Source: Toxonevra muliebris
Taxonomy: Eukaryota; Arthropoda; Insecta; Diptera; Pallopteridae
DNA: 64,000 nucleotides
Reading direction: 5' to 3'
Assembly (NCBI GenBank): GCA_963691655.1
Contig: OY829327.1
Coordinates: 58,478,079-58,542,078, forward strand
In this document: positions 28,601 to 40,600 of the stretch, one piece after another
Layout: each line of letters opens with the position of its first letter
How positions within the stretch are numbered: position 1 is the stretch's first letter
The notes under the pieces: model-generated
Told to the model about the DNA's origin: nothing
The model's input: the letters and a program-made list of their open reading frames with translations, nothing else
The model's database searches: none
Position numbers and translations under genes: made by a program

Positions 28601-31600
28601 GCACTCCTTAATATTCAAATCTATAGTTCACATAATCGGCATTTAATTCTACATAGCATCCACGTCATCTACAACTTCAAAACAGCTCTGTGGATTGAAG
28701 TGAATGCTATAAAATGTAAAATGTGATATTCTTAGCACTTGGAAAAAATGTGTCGAATCAAAATTTGGATATTACGTTTGCTTTAAAAGATAGACCACAT
28801 GTCTATTTTTGCACCTCTATACAATTTTGAGTGTCCGAGAACGTGAAAAAGACGATGGCTGAGATAAAACTAATCTGGCATCACCCAAAACATTGCATGT
28901 AATTTTTATAAAATTACTAAATTACTTCAAAAAGTTCTCACTTTGATCAGTTTATTTTGTACAAGTGAAAGAAAAACTTTCGTGACAAAATTACACAAAT
29001 TAATTTTAAACTTTTTACGCAAAAGCTTCAAGCATAGTAAACCCAAGCGATTTTGTATGCCAAGATACACGCACGCCGACACTTTGACTATTCTGTGTAC
29101 TTCTTTCTCAGTTGACATCCACATTTGAAGCAACTACTACCAACAACATACATAGTAAAAAAATTGCATGAATTTGAAGCAGCAATTACCAACAATGTTG
29201 TTGAAAGTTACAGAGTCTTACATCGCTCTACAAATGACTAGAGACAAAAATTCGCATCTTTTCCCTTTTTGCTATTCATGTAAACAAATGAAAACAGGGT
29301 AAAACTTTTTTAAAGTAGAAATCTTGTAAAAAAAATATTGTTATTTGCCACAGACAATAAGTGATAAAATTAATAAAAGTGAAGAAATAAAAACGGATTA
29401 ATAAGCAGCTGTGCATTCACCTGATCTGGAGAATAAAGTGCAATTTCGTGTCGTATGATTATTATTATTAAACCATCATATGACATAATAAAAAACTTGC
29501 TGCTTTTATTTCTGTGAAAAGGTGCGGTGCATTACTTTTCTTTGCAGTAACGAAATGGATTTATTCATTTGAAAACTCAACAGGAAAAGTATAGAATCAG
29601 TGTCTGACCGAACCTAACTGTGTGAATTGAACCAAACCAAAACTTTTTACGGTTCGACCGCAATATCTATATTATAAAACTACCTCCAGGAACACCACAT
29701 GCGACGTGTGTGGCACAGGATCGATTGTGGTTTTTCTGGTGCGTGGAACAGGAGAGCGCCTACATCGATATGAGTTTGATGAGTATTTTCTATGGCACGC
29801 GTCAACCAAAGTAGTGTTTCCTTGATGTCAGGAGACCCTCACGAGTTTCAAATTTCTATACATAGCAACACATTAACCTATATCGTCGCATGGAACCTAT
29901 ATCGGTTAATGGAACAGCAACTTTGAAAATTCATCAAAAATACATTTGTAATCAAAGTGTTTAACATTTCTATATATACTGGCTTTGAAATTGCATTTAA
30001 ATAATTTAAAAATATTGTATTTTACCTGACTTAAAGGCCAGGTGAACAGACATACTTTTTTACCAGGTGGTTTTGACAATCAAAGAAAACTAGTAAAATT
30101 AATTACTTTGCATTTGAAATGAGAAATTCACTTAGATAAAATAACAAACTTGTAGAAATTATAACTTCATAGACCCTTATACATTTTTAAGAGGCTAGAG
30201 CTGAGCGAAATTTTGTAAAAAAAAAAACTTATGGAGAAATAGGCAAAATTCAACAAAAATTCATATTTTCCCCATTTCGCTCTCTTTAACTTATAATAAC
30301 TTCTAAAATTCTGTGTTAAATACATTTGATCCCAGCACGCAAAGAAAAAATTCGTTTCTCAGAAACGAAATTTTCACTAAACGAACTTCGTTCATGGAAT
30401 GTTTTCATGATGAACTAACATTTATTTATCATAAACGACTGTATTCGGTTGCCATGAACGAATATTTATTCATCATAAACGGTTCAACTCTTTTACGATG
30501 AACTAAAAACGTTTACAATAAAATGTAATATTTCCCTGAAAAATATAAAAAAGAATGCAAAAACAATTTTCATACGTACATTGTCATTTTATTATGGTTT
30601 TTGTTTAAACAAAATTTTCTGATTAAAAACTAGAAAAAGTGTATGAAATTTACATAAAATTATATTATTAAAATTTTTGTATTATTTATTACAAACACCA
30701 CGCACTTTTATATAGACAAAAAGAAATGTGATGAAATAATTTCAATGCACAATTAAAATTATTCAATAATGCATTGACAAATGATACTTCCCGTTATGTT
30801 GTGTTGATTTGTTGTTGTGTGGAGTTTGAATGTAAGCGTCGCTGCTGCTTCTTTTTGCGACGAGAGCGAGAGGAGAGGAAAACGAAAATAAAAAGAGAAG
30901 AGAGTTGTGGACTTTCGTTTAGCAGAAACGTTTTTTGTCATTTGCCAGAGAAGAAAATTGCCTTAATTTTATCGTCAACGAATTATCGTTCATCATAAAA
31001 TTGTTAATCTTTTGCAGAAAACGGTTTTGGTTTCTGTAAACATGGCAACGTTCCTCAGAAACGTTTTTGTTCAGCATAAAAGTAATATATTCTCCACAAA
31101 CGGGCGATAAACGTTTTTTTTATTTGCGTGAGGGAATACTTATTGCTCATGATGTGGCGTAAAAATATTTTTAATTTTTTTACACCTGGACACCTTATTT
31201 TCTTGGGGTAGATCAAAAAATACTACACCCTCTGAGATTCAGAAAAAATGTTCTCTGATTTTTTTAAGTAGGTACTTAAATTTCTTATTGAAGATATATG
31301 GAAATTGTGTTTTCAAAATTGGATCATAGCATCTAGTACCGGGTCAAAATGAATTAATAGAACTGTGCGCCATTTTTTGATTTAATATGCCTCCAAGCTA
31401 AAAAGTTACAGGATTATAAAAGTAGCAAACTAGTTTCTGGATTTTTTTTAAAACTGTCTCATTTTTTTTATGTTTTGTATTTCATTGTACAACGGAAGAC
31501 TTTTTTTTCGGGATATTTCCATTAGAAACAAGGGGCAGCGATTGCTTTGTTGCTCTGTGACCCCACTTAATTCTTTTGAAAGAGCATTTATGTCAAACAT

Positions 31601-34600
31601 TGTTTCTCCTCAGACAAAGTTTTTGCTATGTAGCAGTAGTTTCCAAAAAAAAACCTGATTTTTTTTAACTTTTGTGTCAGCAACAGTTTTTGGATAAAAT
31701 GGATTCGCCGTACCTAAAAACACTTAAAAGCTTTTTTCCTATTAAATAAGTCTCTCGTGATATAACAAATCCAAGTAACAAGTTTTTTGAAAATTAAAGA
31801 GGTTTTATTTATGCCGGATTCCCAAACAGTGATCACTCAAAGTTTTCGTAACTGCACCCTAGTGGCATTTTTCTTGTGGTCTGGTGGTTGGTATGCTGGA
31901 TTGATTCGCAAAGTTCCCGGTTTCAATACCCGGCATAGTCAAAAATCAAAAATAGAAAATAAAGATTTTTCTACATTTTTTCGCTTCGCCGTTCGGATTC
32001 TATTTCGGCCATCCATGGGCTGTTGTGCAATAAAAAAATATTCATTCATTGTTAACTTTAAATATTACATTATTAAACAGAAATGTTATAAAGGACAATT
32101 TCAAAAAATTGTTAACGTTGAAAAACACTCGAATGATTTTTTTTGTGCCTGTTTTGACCTCTCCTAATACTTCACGCTGCATTGGCTAGATCTTGTTTCG
32201 ATTGAAGGATATTTTAGTCAAGTCGGGGCGATCGGCTTGAATTTATTGGAAGAGTTTCATGTTTTTGTCTGAGAATTGGAAATAATAGATGATGAATCTT
32301 TCAAGCTATGGATGAGTACCAGAAGAATTTAATTGCTTTTGGGTTTTTTTGGTAGGATTCATTGTTATTTTTCAAGGTTATACATTTTTGCTGGGTTGTT
32401 GCATGTCTATAATAATACATAAATATTTATGTATCTATGAATGTAAGTACGTGAAAACACTTGACTATTTATTTATAGTTAACTTGCTGTGCTTGTCTGT
32501 CCTTTTCATATTTAGTACTCACACACTTACAACTCTTTCTCACTTCAGCCACTGCAACATTCAATTTGCATTTGATGTTATTCATGCGTAACCTTTCTAT
32601 TCTATAATTTTCAATGACAATGAATCGCCTTTTGTGAACTTTTCCCCATTGTTATTTTATTTTTTGTTAATTCTTTCTTTATTTTTTCTAGTTGCTCTTA
32701 TTCTTTCTCCCTTCACCTTCATTGAATGTTTGTAATAGTTGGTAAAAGAAGAGAACTGTCTCTGAAATTCATTTTTCCTTTTCTTTATTACTTGCAGCAT
32801 TTTAAGTTTCAAGAATTTTCTTTTATATAAATATATTTGATTTCGCACCCAAGTGCAGAGTGTGGAATTACTTGCTATAGACAATTGGCAAATGTTGAGG
32901 AAGTCATAAAAGAATTAAGTGAATTTAGAAATTTGTTCTTAAATGCTTGCATAGCTGCAAAAGATTCTATGAAATTCGCTAACAATTTCGGTGGAGATAA
33001 ATGAAAATGCATTCAGCTGTTGCAATTCTTCGTCTTTCAATTTAAGTGTGAGCATAATTTTCCAATTTTGCTATTAAATAGTTTTGCCTTTAAAGAAATG
33101 AATTCATAAAACATAACAAGAACTTGTATTACAAGAGCAAAACTTAAAACTTGTACTTCTGCAATTTAATCAAATCGAACTTAAGAATTTCGTCTTTTTT
33201 GTTTAAAGAAAAGTCAAGAGTCTGACACAACACTCGGCTAAGGACGAACTCATACATATTCATATCCTTGCTGACTAAGTAAACAAGTTTAAATTAATAT
33301 TGAGCATCCTTTTAGGGTGTGCAAGAGTAGAAGCTATGTATACATATATACTTTTAGCCACTTGACCATCACATGCATTTCACTTATTAAACTCTTATGC
33401 GACTAGCATATCTTAATATACATACATATATATATATGTACGAGCATCTATGTTGTATGTAAGGAAATCCAGACATCAGCGCATGTATATCCCTGTCTTT
33501 CCATCTATATTCCTGTCATCAAAACGAAATTCACACACATTTTTGCTTATATTTTTCACAATTACCATAGTACTATTTGCAATATGTGGTGCGCGAAGTC
33601 TGACAGTATCTTTTTCTACACGTGCGTGTGCATGTATGTGTGCACTATGGAAAAATTTAATGCGACTCTATTGTGCTGCGCATCTATAACGCATCTTTCG
33701 GAAACAATTCATAGGCAAAAATGGCACGAAATTAAACTACAATAATTAACATAACAAGTTAATGGAATTGATTTCGAGTTATTACTTTCTTTATTATAAT
33801 TATTAAAGTAATGTAGGGAGCTAAGGTGGCAGGCACCGCGACCTGAAAGATCTTTTGTTGTGCCAGTTCATCGGCGGTCTCATTACCAGTAATGTCATAT
33901 TGGCCAGGTATCCAACAAAGTGCTTACGGATGTACTCTTTCACCATTTTGAAATAAAAACTCTATTAAGAGAGAGAAGTCGCTTGACTGACAGAAAAAAT
34001 TACGATAACTGCGCTTTTAAACCCTTATGAAGGTTAATATTTGCAAAAGTTTCAATTGTATATATATCGACCAGAAAACACTAAGCCAAAAACCCAGTGG
34101 GATTGAGATTCTAGTGTTGGACCCAACATTACCCAAACCGATCGCTATCGTCAGAATTACAAAATTCATCTGAATGAATATTCAATACTCTAAAAGGTAA
34201 TCTTGTATTTGTTGCAAATGATTAGTTTTTACCTTAGTGGACTGTCTTTTTATAAATATGATCGGCTCTGATGGCATGAAAAGACAAACCACCAGATCAC
34301 GATTTGATGCTTCTCGCAAAATTTTTCTTGTAAAATTTAATTGAAATTTTCGTATATCTCTGTGATGCGATTCTAAGGCTTCTCCAGATAGGGCTCCAAT
34401 TGGGAAACTGAAGTGCTCGACTATGTAGCTACCATGAACAAGGACAGTTGTAGATTGTTGTTGGAATATAGAACCACGGGTATAAAACGTGGTACATTTT
34501 TAAAGTGCCATTCAAAAGTTCTTTAATTTTTAATTCAATGAAATCGTCCATTTCTCATTGGTTTTCGTGTAAAACAAAACCATGTAGAACATTTGACCCA

Positions 34601-37600
34601 AATCTAAAAAAAAACTCATATTTGCTCGTATCTTTTCATGAATACTTCAAAAATAGATAGTTCAACATTTCCAATGACGTGCATCAAGATGCATTCTAAA
34701 GGGCATCTCTCCGCCGTTGGGTTGCTTTGTACTTATACAAGCATGTTAGTTTTTCATCTCCACGCTTGTGCCCTTCTTCATTATTGTCAAAAAAAAATTT
34801 TTTCGTTCAGTTTCATCACTTCAAGTTTTCTCAGCAGTCAAATGTTGCTGCTGCAATGTGTAACTGAGGATATGTTTTTGTGTCTGTGTGGGTGTGTGTG
34901 CACGCGCTGTGTATATTATTCTTTTTGAATGATTGCTTGTGATGTGTCCAGTAGCCGTCGCATCAAATTTATCATCAGTTTAAAGTTTGACCATGGTTTA
35001 ATTTTGCTTTTTAATTTTATTTTTCTTTTCTTTTTTTCTATCTTTATAAGAAGTTATATAATTTTGTTAAAACGTTTCTCATCTCCTGCATACATAAATG
35101 CTTGCCAATATTTATCCCTTTATGTACAGAGAACAGCACTTTCGTTTCCGGCAAAGTTAACAATTTTTGAGTTTTCACTTCACTTGTCCTCAAGCTTCTT
35201 GCATCCAACATTATCTTGGCCTACTTTTGTAATGTTGCTCCCATAAAGTTTGATTGCTGTTAAAACTTTTCTCCATCAACTGGCGTCAACTTTTCCATCG
35301 GCATTTTCTCCTTCGTTCTTCGTTATTATTGTTTGTTGTCGGAAGTACAAAATTGCAGTCAATAAATAACGCTTAAAAAAGTAGTAGTAACTCTCTTTGA
35401 TCATTTTATTCATGGAAAAACTTTTAACAACTTACTTTGTTCTATTGCAACAATGGAAGAATTGTGCAATAACTTCAAAAACTTTTACTATCTCAGAGGA
35501 ATCTTTTCTAAATCTTTTGCATTACTTATTTATTTAAATATTTATGTCACAGTAGCAACATATTTGGCTGTGCATATGTACAAGCAAAGTTCCAGCAATT
35601 TTGGATTATTTATTTTATAATTCAGATCATAATTGGTAATGTCAATACTATTTGATTTTATACATTGTAGAAATATGGGATGGATGAAGTGTATAATCAT
35701 GATATGTTTTTAATAATTTTATAATTTCGCCAAAGGAAAATCTGAAACAATCTACATAATTTGAATTTTATATAAGCATGGAAAAGTTTATTCCTTTCTG
35801 TGAAATACACTTTCGCTCAAGATGCTCCTCGAATGAGTTTGAGCGAAAAATGTTGTAAGAGTAATTTTTGAAGAAGTAGGCAGTTTTTTCGTAGATACCC
35901 GTTAGATTTACCCTCTCAGATTATTTAAATGTAAACCTGAATAACAAAACATGCAGATACTGACATTTTAAACATGTTTCAAAGAAAGAGATTCCTACTT
36001 TTCAGAATAAAAACTCACTAAATCGCCCCAAAAACCCCGTTGTTTTTCAAAAAACCCACCAAATATTTTTTAAGTTATTATCTATTTTTCATAGCAAAAA
36101 CGAAAAACACAACCACGAACAAAAAATAGATACATATACAAAAGATTTTTAATTTATATATACCGACACGCATTCCCCGTTATGTTTTTTTAACTCTATT
36201 GAACAGAAGGAAGTCACAAGGAGCCAAATCAGGTGAATTCGGTGGCTGTTTACGAATAATGATGGCACTGTGCGACGGTGCGTTATTATCGTGCAAAATC
36301 CACGACTTTTCTGTCCACAATTCTGGTCTCTTTTGGCAAATTGCTTTACGAAAATGCCTCATAACGTCCAAATAATACTCTCTGATGGGTAATTTGTGGT
36401 TATTTAACCAAAATTTCAATGTTTTCGTCGGTTTTCGATGTCGATGGTCTGCCACTGCGTTCATCATCTTCGATTGACTTACGACCACTTTTGAACCACT
36501 TGTGCCACTGGTAAACGACCGTTTTCTTTAGAGAATCGTTGCCGAAACACTTTTCCAACATTTCCAACGTTCGCGCACCATTAACCTCGTTTACGCAAAA
36601 TTTAATACAAAACAATTTAATAAAATTGTAAAAAATTGCCAACACACACAGAGATAGATGTAATCTTGGCTGCTCTTGCAAATGTAGCCAAGATTTATGC
36701 CTAGCTATGACGCTAAGATTTAGAGGGAATATCAACAACAGATGTTCCAAGTTAACAAAAAAATAGAACTCAAATCGGAACGATGGGAGCGCCACACGGT
36801 GGTTATACCGGAAACTTTTTGATCAAGGTGGTATACCCTAAAAAAGCCCCACAAGACGCACAGTGCTTCGACAGTGGACAAAAATCAAAAAACATTGTGT
36901 CACAGATTTGGACAAAATTAGTATCGTTTTAAAGGTAATAGTCTATATAAAACAAATCTAAAATAATTTTGCGGGAAACCAAATTTTATAGGAGTTGCAC
37001 CTTTTCAAAGTCGAACAATTTTGTAAACAAAAATATGAACAATAAAATTGGATTTTAAGTGGTTGTACAAAAAAAGTAGTCAAAAATGTGTTTTTATAGA
37101 TATGGCTCCAAATTTATTTTTAATACAAAGAAAAAAAATGTAGTCAAATATAAAAATTATTTCACTTACCTTAAATTAAAAATACATTTTTTACAATTTT
37201 TTAAAAATTAAAAATTTTTTTATTGGCGCGACTGAAAATTGGCAAACTTTAGTAAGATTCTTAAATTAAATGGCGTTATCGGGCGTAAAGTCTTGTTATG
37301 CTTTCTTTTAAGTAAACTTTCTTCTCTTAAGCGCAAAAAAAAAATTTTGCAACTTTTGGAAAAATTCAATTTTCTAAAAACGTCTTTCTCATGGTAAGTA
37401 TTTTATTTTAGAATTTTTTTAAATAATAAAGAAGCAAATAAAAAAGTTATAAATAAATAGTGGCGGGGTTTGATACATTTTGTATAGACCTTTTTGTAGA
37501 GTGAATAACGATCGGTTTTGACCATCAATATTAATTTTTAGTTTAAAATAAAGAAAACTTAAACAAACATAATTACTGTTACTTTGAAATGTCAAAAAAG

Positions 37601-40600
37601 CTAAACAAATAAAATGTTTGCTAAATTGAAGTGTTTTTTTTTAATATTCGAACTAAATTTGAAATATTCTTATTTATCCAATTGCTGGATTAAAGCAAAT
37701 GCAACAAACAAGTTTAAAGCAATTTTTTCTTTTGCTAAAGAAAAAGTTTGAAATAATATTAATGAAGAGTTATTAAAGTTCATGGATGTGAGGTTATAAA
37801 ATTTTTCGGTTTGCCGATAGGTGAAAACATAGGCAAAATACATGCATATGGCAGAGCTGTAAAAGAATACAATCAATTTAATTGCAATACCTTGAAGTCA
37901 CAGTTAATAACCAACAATTCATGATTGCAGTTACTGAATAACGCATTTGACTCCAGAATAAAAAGTGCAGTTGGAGTCTTTTTTGGAGTCACCGATTGGT
38001 TATTTATTTAGAAAAGTCTTTTCTAGAGTCAAGGGAGTGCAGTCATTTTTTGAAATCATGAGACTGCAAATCTTATGACTCCAAAATCATGACTGCTTCG
38101 AAACAATTAGTAAGAACGTAAACTTTAAAAAATTTCCAAAACTATTCAATATTTTCAAAATATCTCGAATATGGCTCAAAATATGGGCAAACAAAAAAAT
38201 ACGAAATTAATTTTCAAGCTCTTGCTTCCATTTTTGTCCAGAAGGCAAAACTCCAAAATTTTGTTAACCGAAATTCCAAAAATTTGGTACCATTTTAAAG
38301 GTAATAATTCAAACAAGTAAGAAACAACAACAGTTTTGGTAAAAATACATCTTGGGGACCGGTGTAAGCCGTCAAAGTGGAGATATTTGACTCAGAACTC
38401 AATACCAAATACAGTTGAGATTTAAAGCATTTTACAAAACAGTCTACCACAAGAGAACTATGAGAACTTTTATAACATTTTTAGTATATAAAAATAATAA
38501 TATAGTGCAGTTTCTTGTTGGTTTTTGCTATTTTAACTACTTGCAGGCCAAATAAAAATAACTGGTTTCATTATACCATATGTTTTAATTTTATTAACTT
38601 TTAGTTCAAGACATTATTTCTGAAAATGCTGAAAAATTAGAACTAAAAACATTCACATTTTGCAATTTTATCAACATATTAACATTAGCTAAATTTTGGC
38701 TAATTTTTTATTGTTTCCTAAAAATAAAAAAAATAAAAAAAGAGAAAAGACCTAAACTAATTGAATATATAGCTAAAAAACAAAAATTTTTCAGTTCATA
38801 TATCTTTTAACAATATTTTCTAATAACACTAGTTTACAGCCAAAATTACCAATGAACACCACAATCCAATTCCTATGTATAATTGGTCGCTGACGAAAAT
38901 CAACTCCATTTTTAATTCTATGGTGTGGTTTTGGAGATATCATTGATTTTTTTTTATCGAAGCAAAAGATTTGTCCATATACTTACAAATATCTTGGAAA
39001 CTAGGAAGTCGATTTGAACAAACAGTATATGAAATCTTACGTTAATACATTTTGATTCGATTGAATAAATAGTTTTGGCACAATTAAGTAAATTGCCAAG
39101 AAATTTGGAGTTTTTTTTTAAATATTTTTAAACAAAATTTTGGATTACAAATATAATTAGGAAAACGCAATAATTTGCTCTGTTTTAAAACTAGTTTCAA
39201 AACAACGTGTTCAATCGAAAACGAAAGCGAGTACTAAAATATACGGCACGGCAACTCGAAATAATTCAAAATGTTACCGTGCAACACCAGACAATGTTAA
39301 ATTTGCTGGTAAAGCAAAATTCGATTAAAAAACCAAAGCCAACACGATTTGGTGTGCAATTTCGTTAAATGGTATTTCAACATCAGTTATTCGTCCAAAC
39401 AAAGCAAAAGCTTCAATTTTGCTTGCCAATGACAAACGGTCCAAACTTGTCAAAGACAACGGTCCATTAAATGTGCTATTCGATACTTATTGAATAAAGG
39501 CTTCTAGTAATAACAACGAATTTGATATTGAATGTTTTTTTTTTCAAACGACATACGTTTGAATTTTTTCTCAAAACTTATAAGACACATATTATTAAAC
39601 TCAAAAATATTTTCACAAATGAATTTAACTTTCATAGATTCATTCTTAGAAACTCTAAATGCTTAGCTAGCACAGCAGATGTCTGTTTTATTTGGGCAGG
39701 CGACTTTCAGGCCATGCCATTAGTTTTTATTATTAATATTACTATAGAACATATTTGTGGTCACCGAAGCGTAGTCGTTAGTGTGCTGGACTGCTACACA
39801 GAGTTGCCCGGGTTCATATCTCGGCACGCTCAGAAATCAAAAATAGAAAATAAAAATTTTTCTACACGGCTCCACCCTCTTGGCTGGGAATGGCTAACCT
39901 CCAAGAATAAAAAAATACAAATGAAAAGCTTTTCACTTCGCCGTTTAGATGCGGCATAAAGCTGTAGGTCCCTTCCATTCGTGTATGAATTAACTCACAC
40001 AACTTGAATAGATGCGAAATAGCTCGCGCTTGGCGCTCCAGTTGTTGTTATTTTAGTAGTAGTAGTAAAATATATTAACAGTACTGTGCAAATCAACAAA
40101 TCTAGGTATACCATCCTTATTATGTTTTCTTGACTTTTTTCGATATTAATTTAAATTATAAAATTATGTAATAAAAAACTTAAAAGTTAGACAAAAATTT
40201 CCAAATTATTTTAAAAAAATCAAAGAGATATGCATTTAGGGGTGTACAAAACTAAAGAAACAATCAGGGTTGATCTGGGATAACGTTTGGGGAATGAAAA
40301 TTCAAGTAAATCATGTATTTAATTTGATCCAACATTTGGAAAATTTTCTTGAAAACAGAATTTCAAAGCGAAAATAGATAATCTTGCTATGGGAATGCAT
40401 TCCTCCAAAATTAAAAAGAAATATATTTTCAAAATAGTGAAAAAAGATAAAAAAGAAAAGAGAACATGATCCTTTCAAAAGAGTTAGATTGGTTAACAGA
40501 AACACAATGCTTAGCTAACAATCATCTGCGACTTTAACCGATTTCAGTGTTTTGTTTGTATGGCAGGTACACAGTTTTATGAAATAACTCCCAAAAACTT

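Noticed and set aside
29690..29840. Possible coding segment of higher GC content
   Set aside because: No frame gave a recognisable motif or splice sites.
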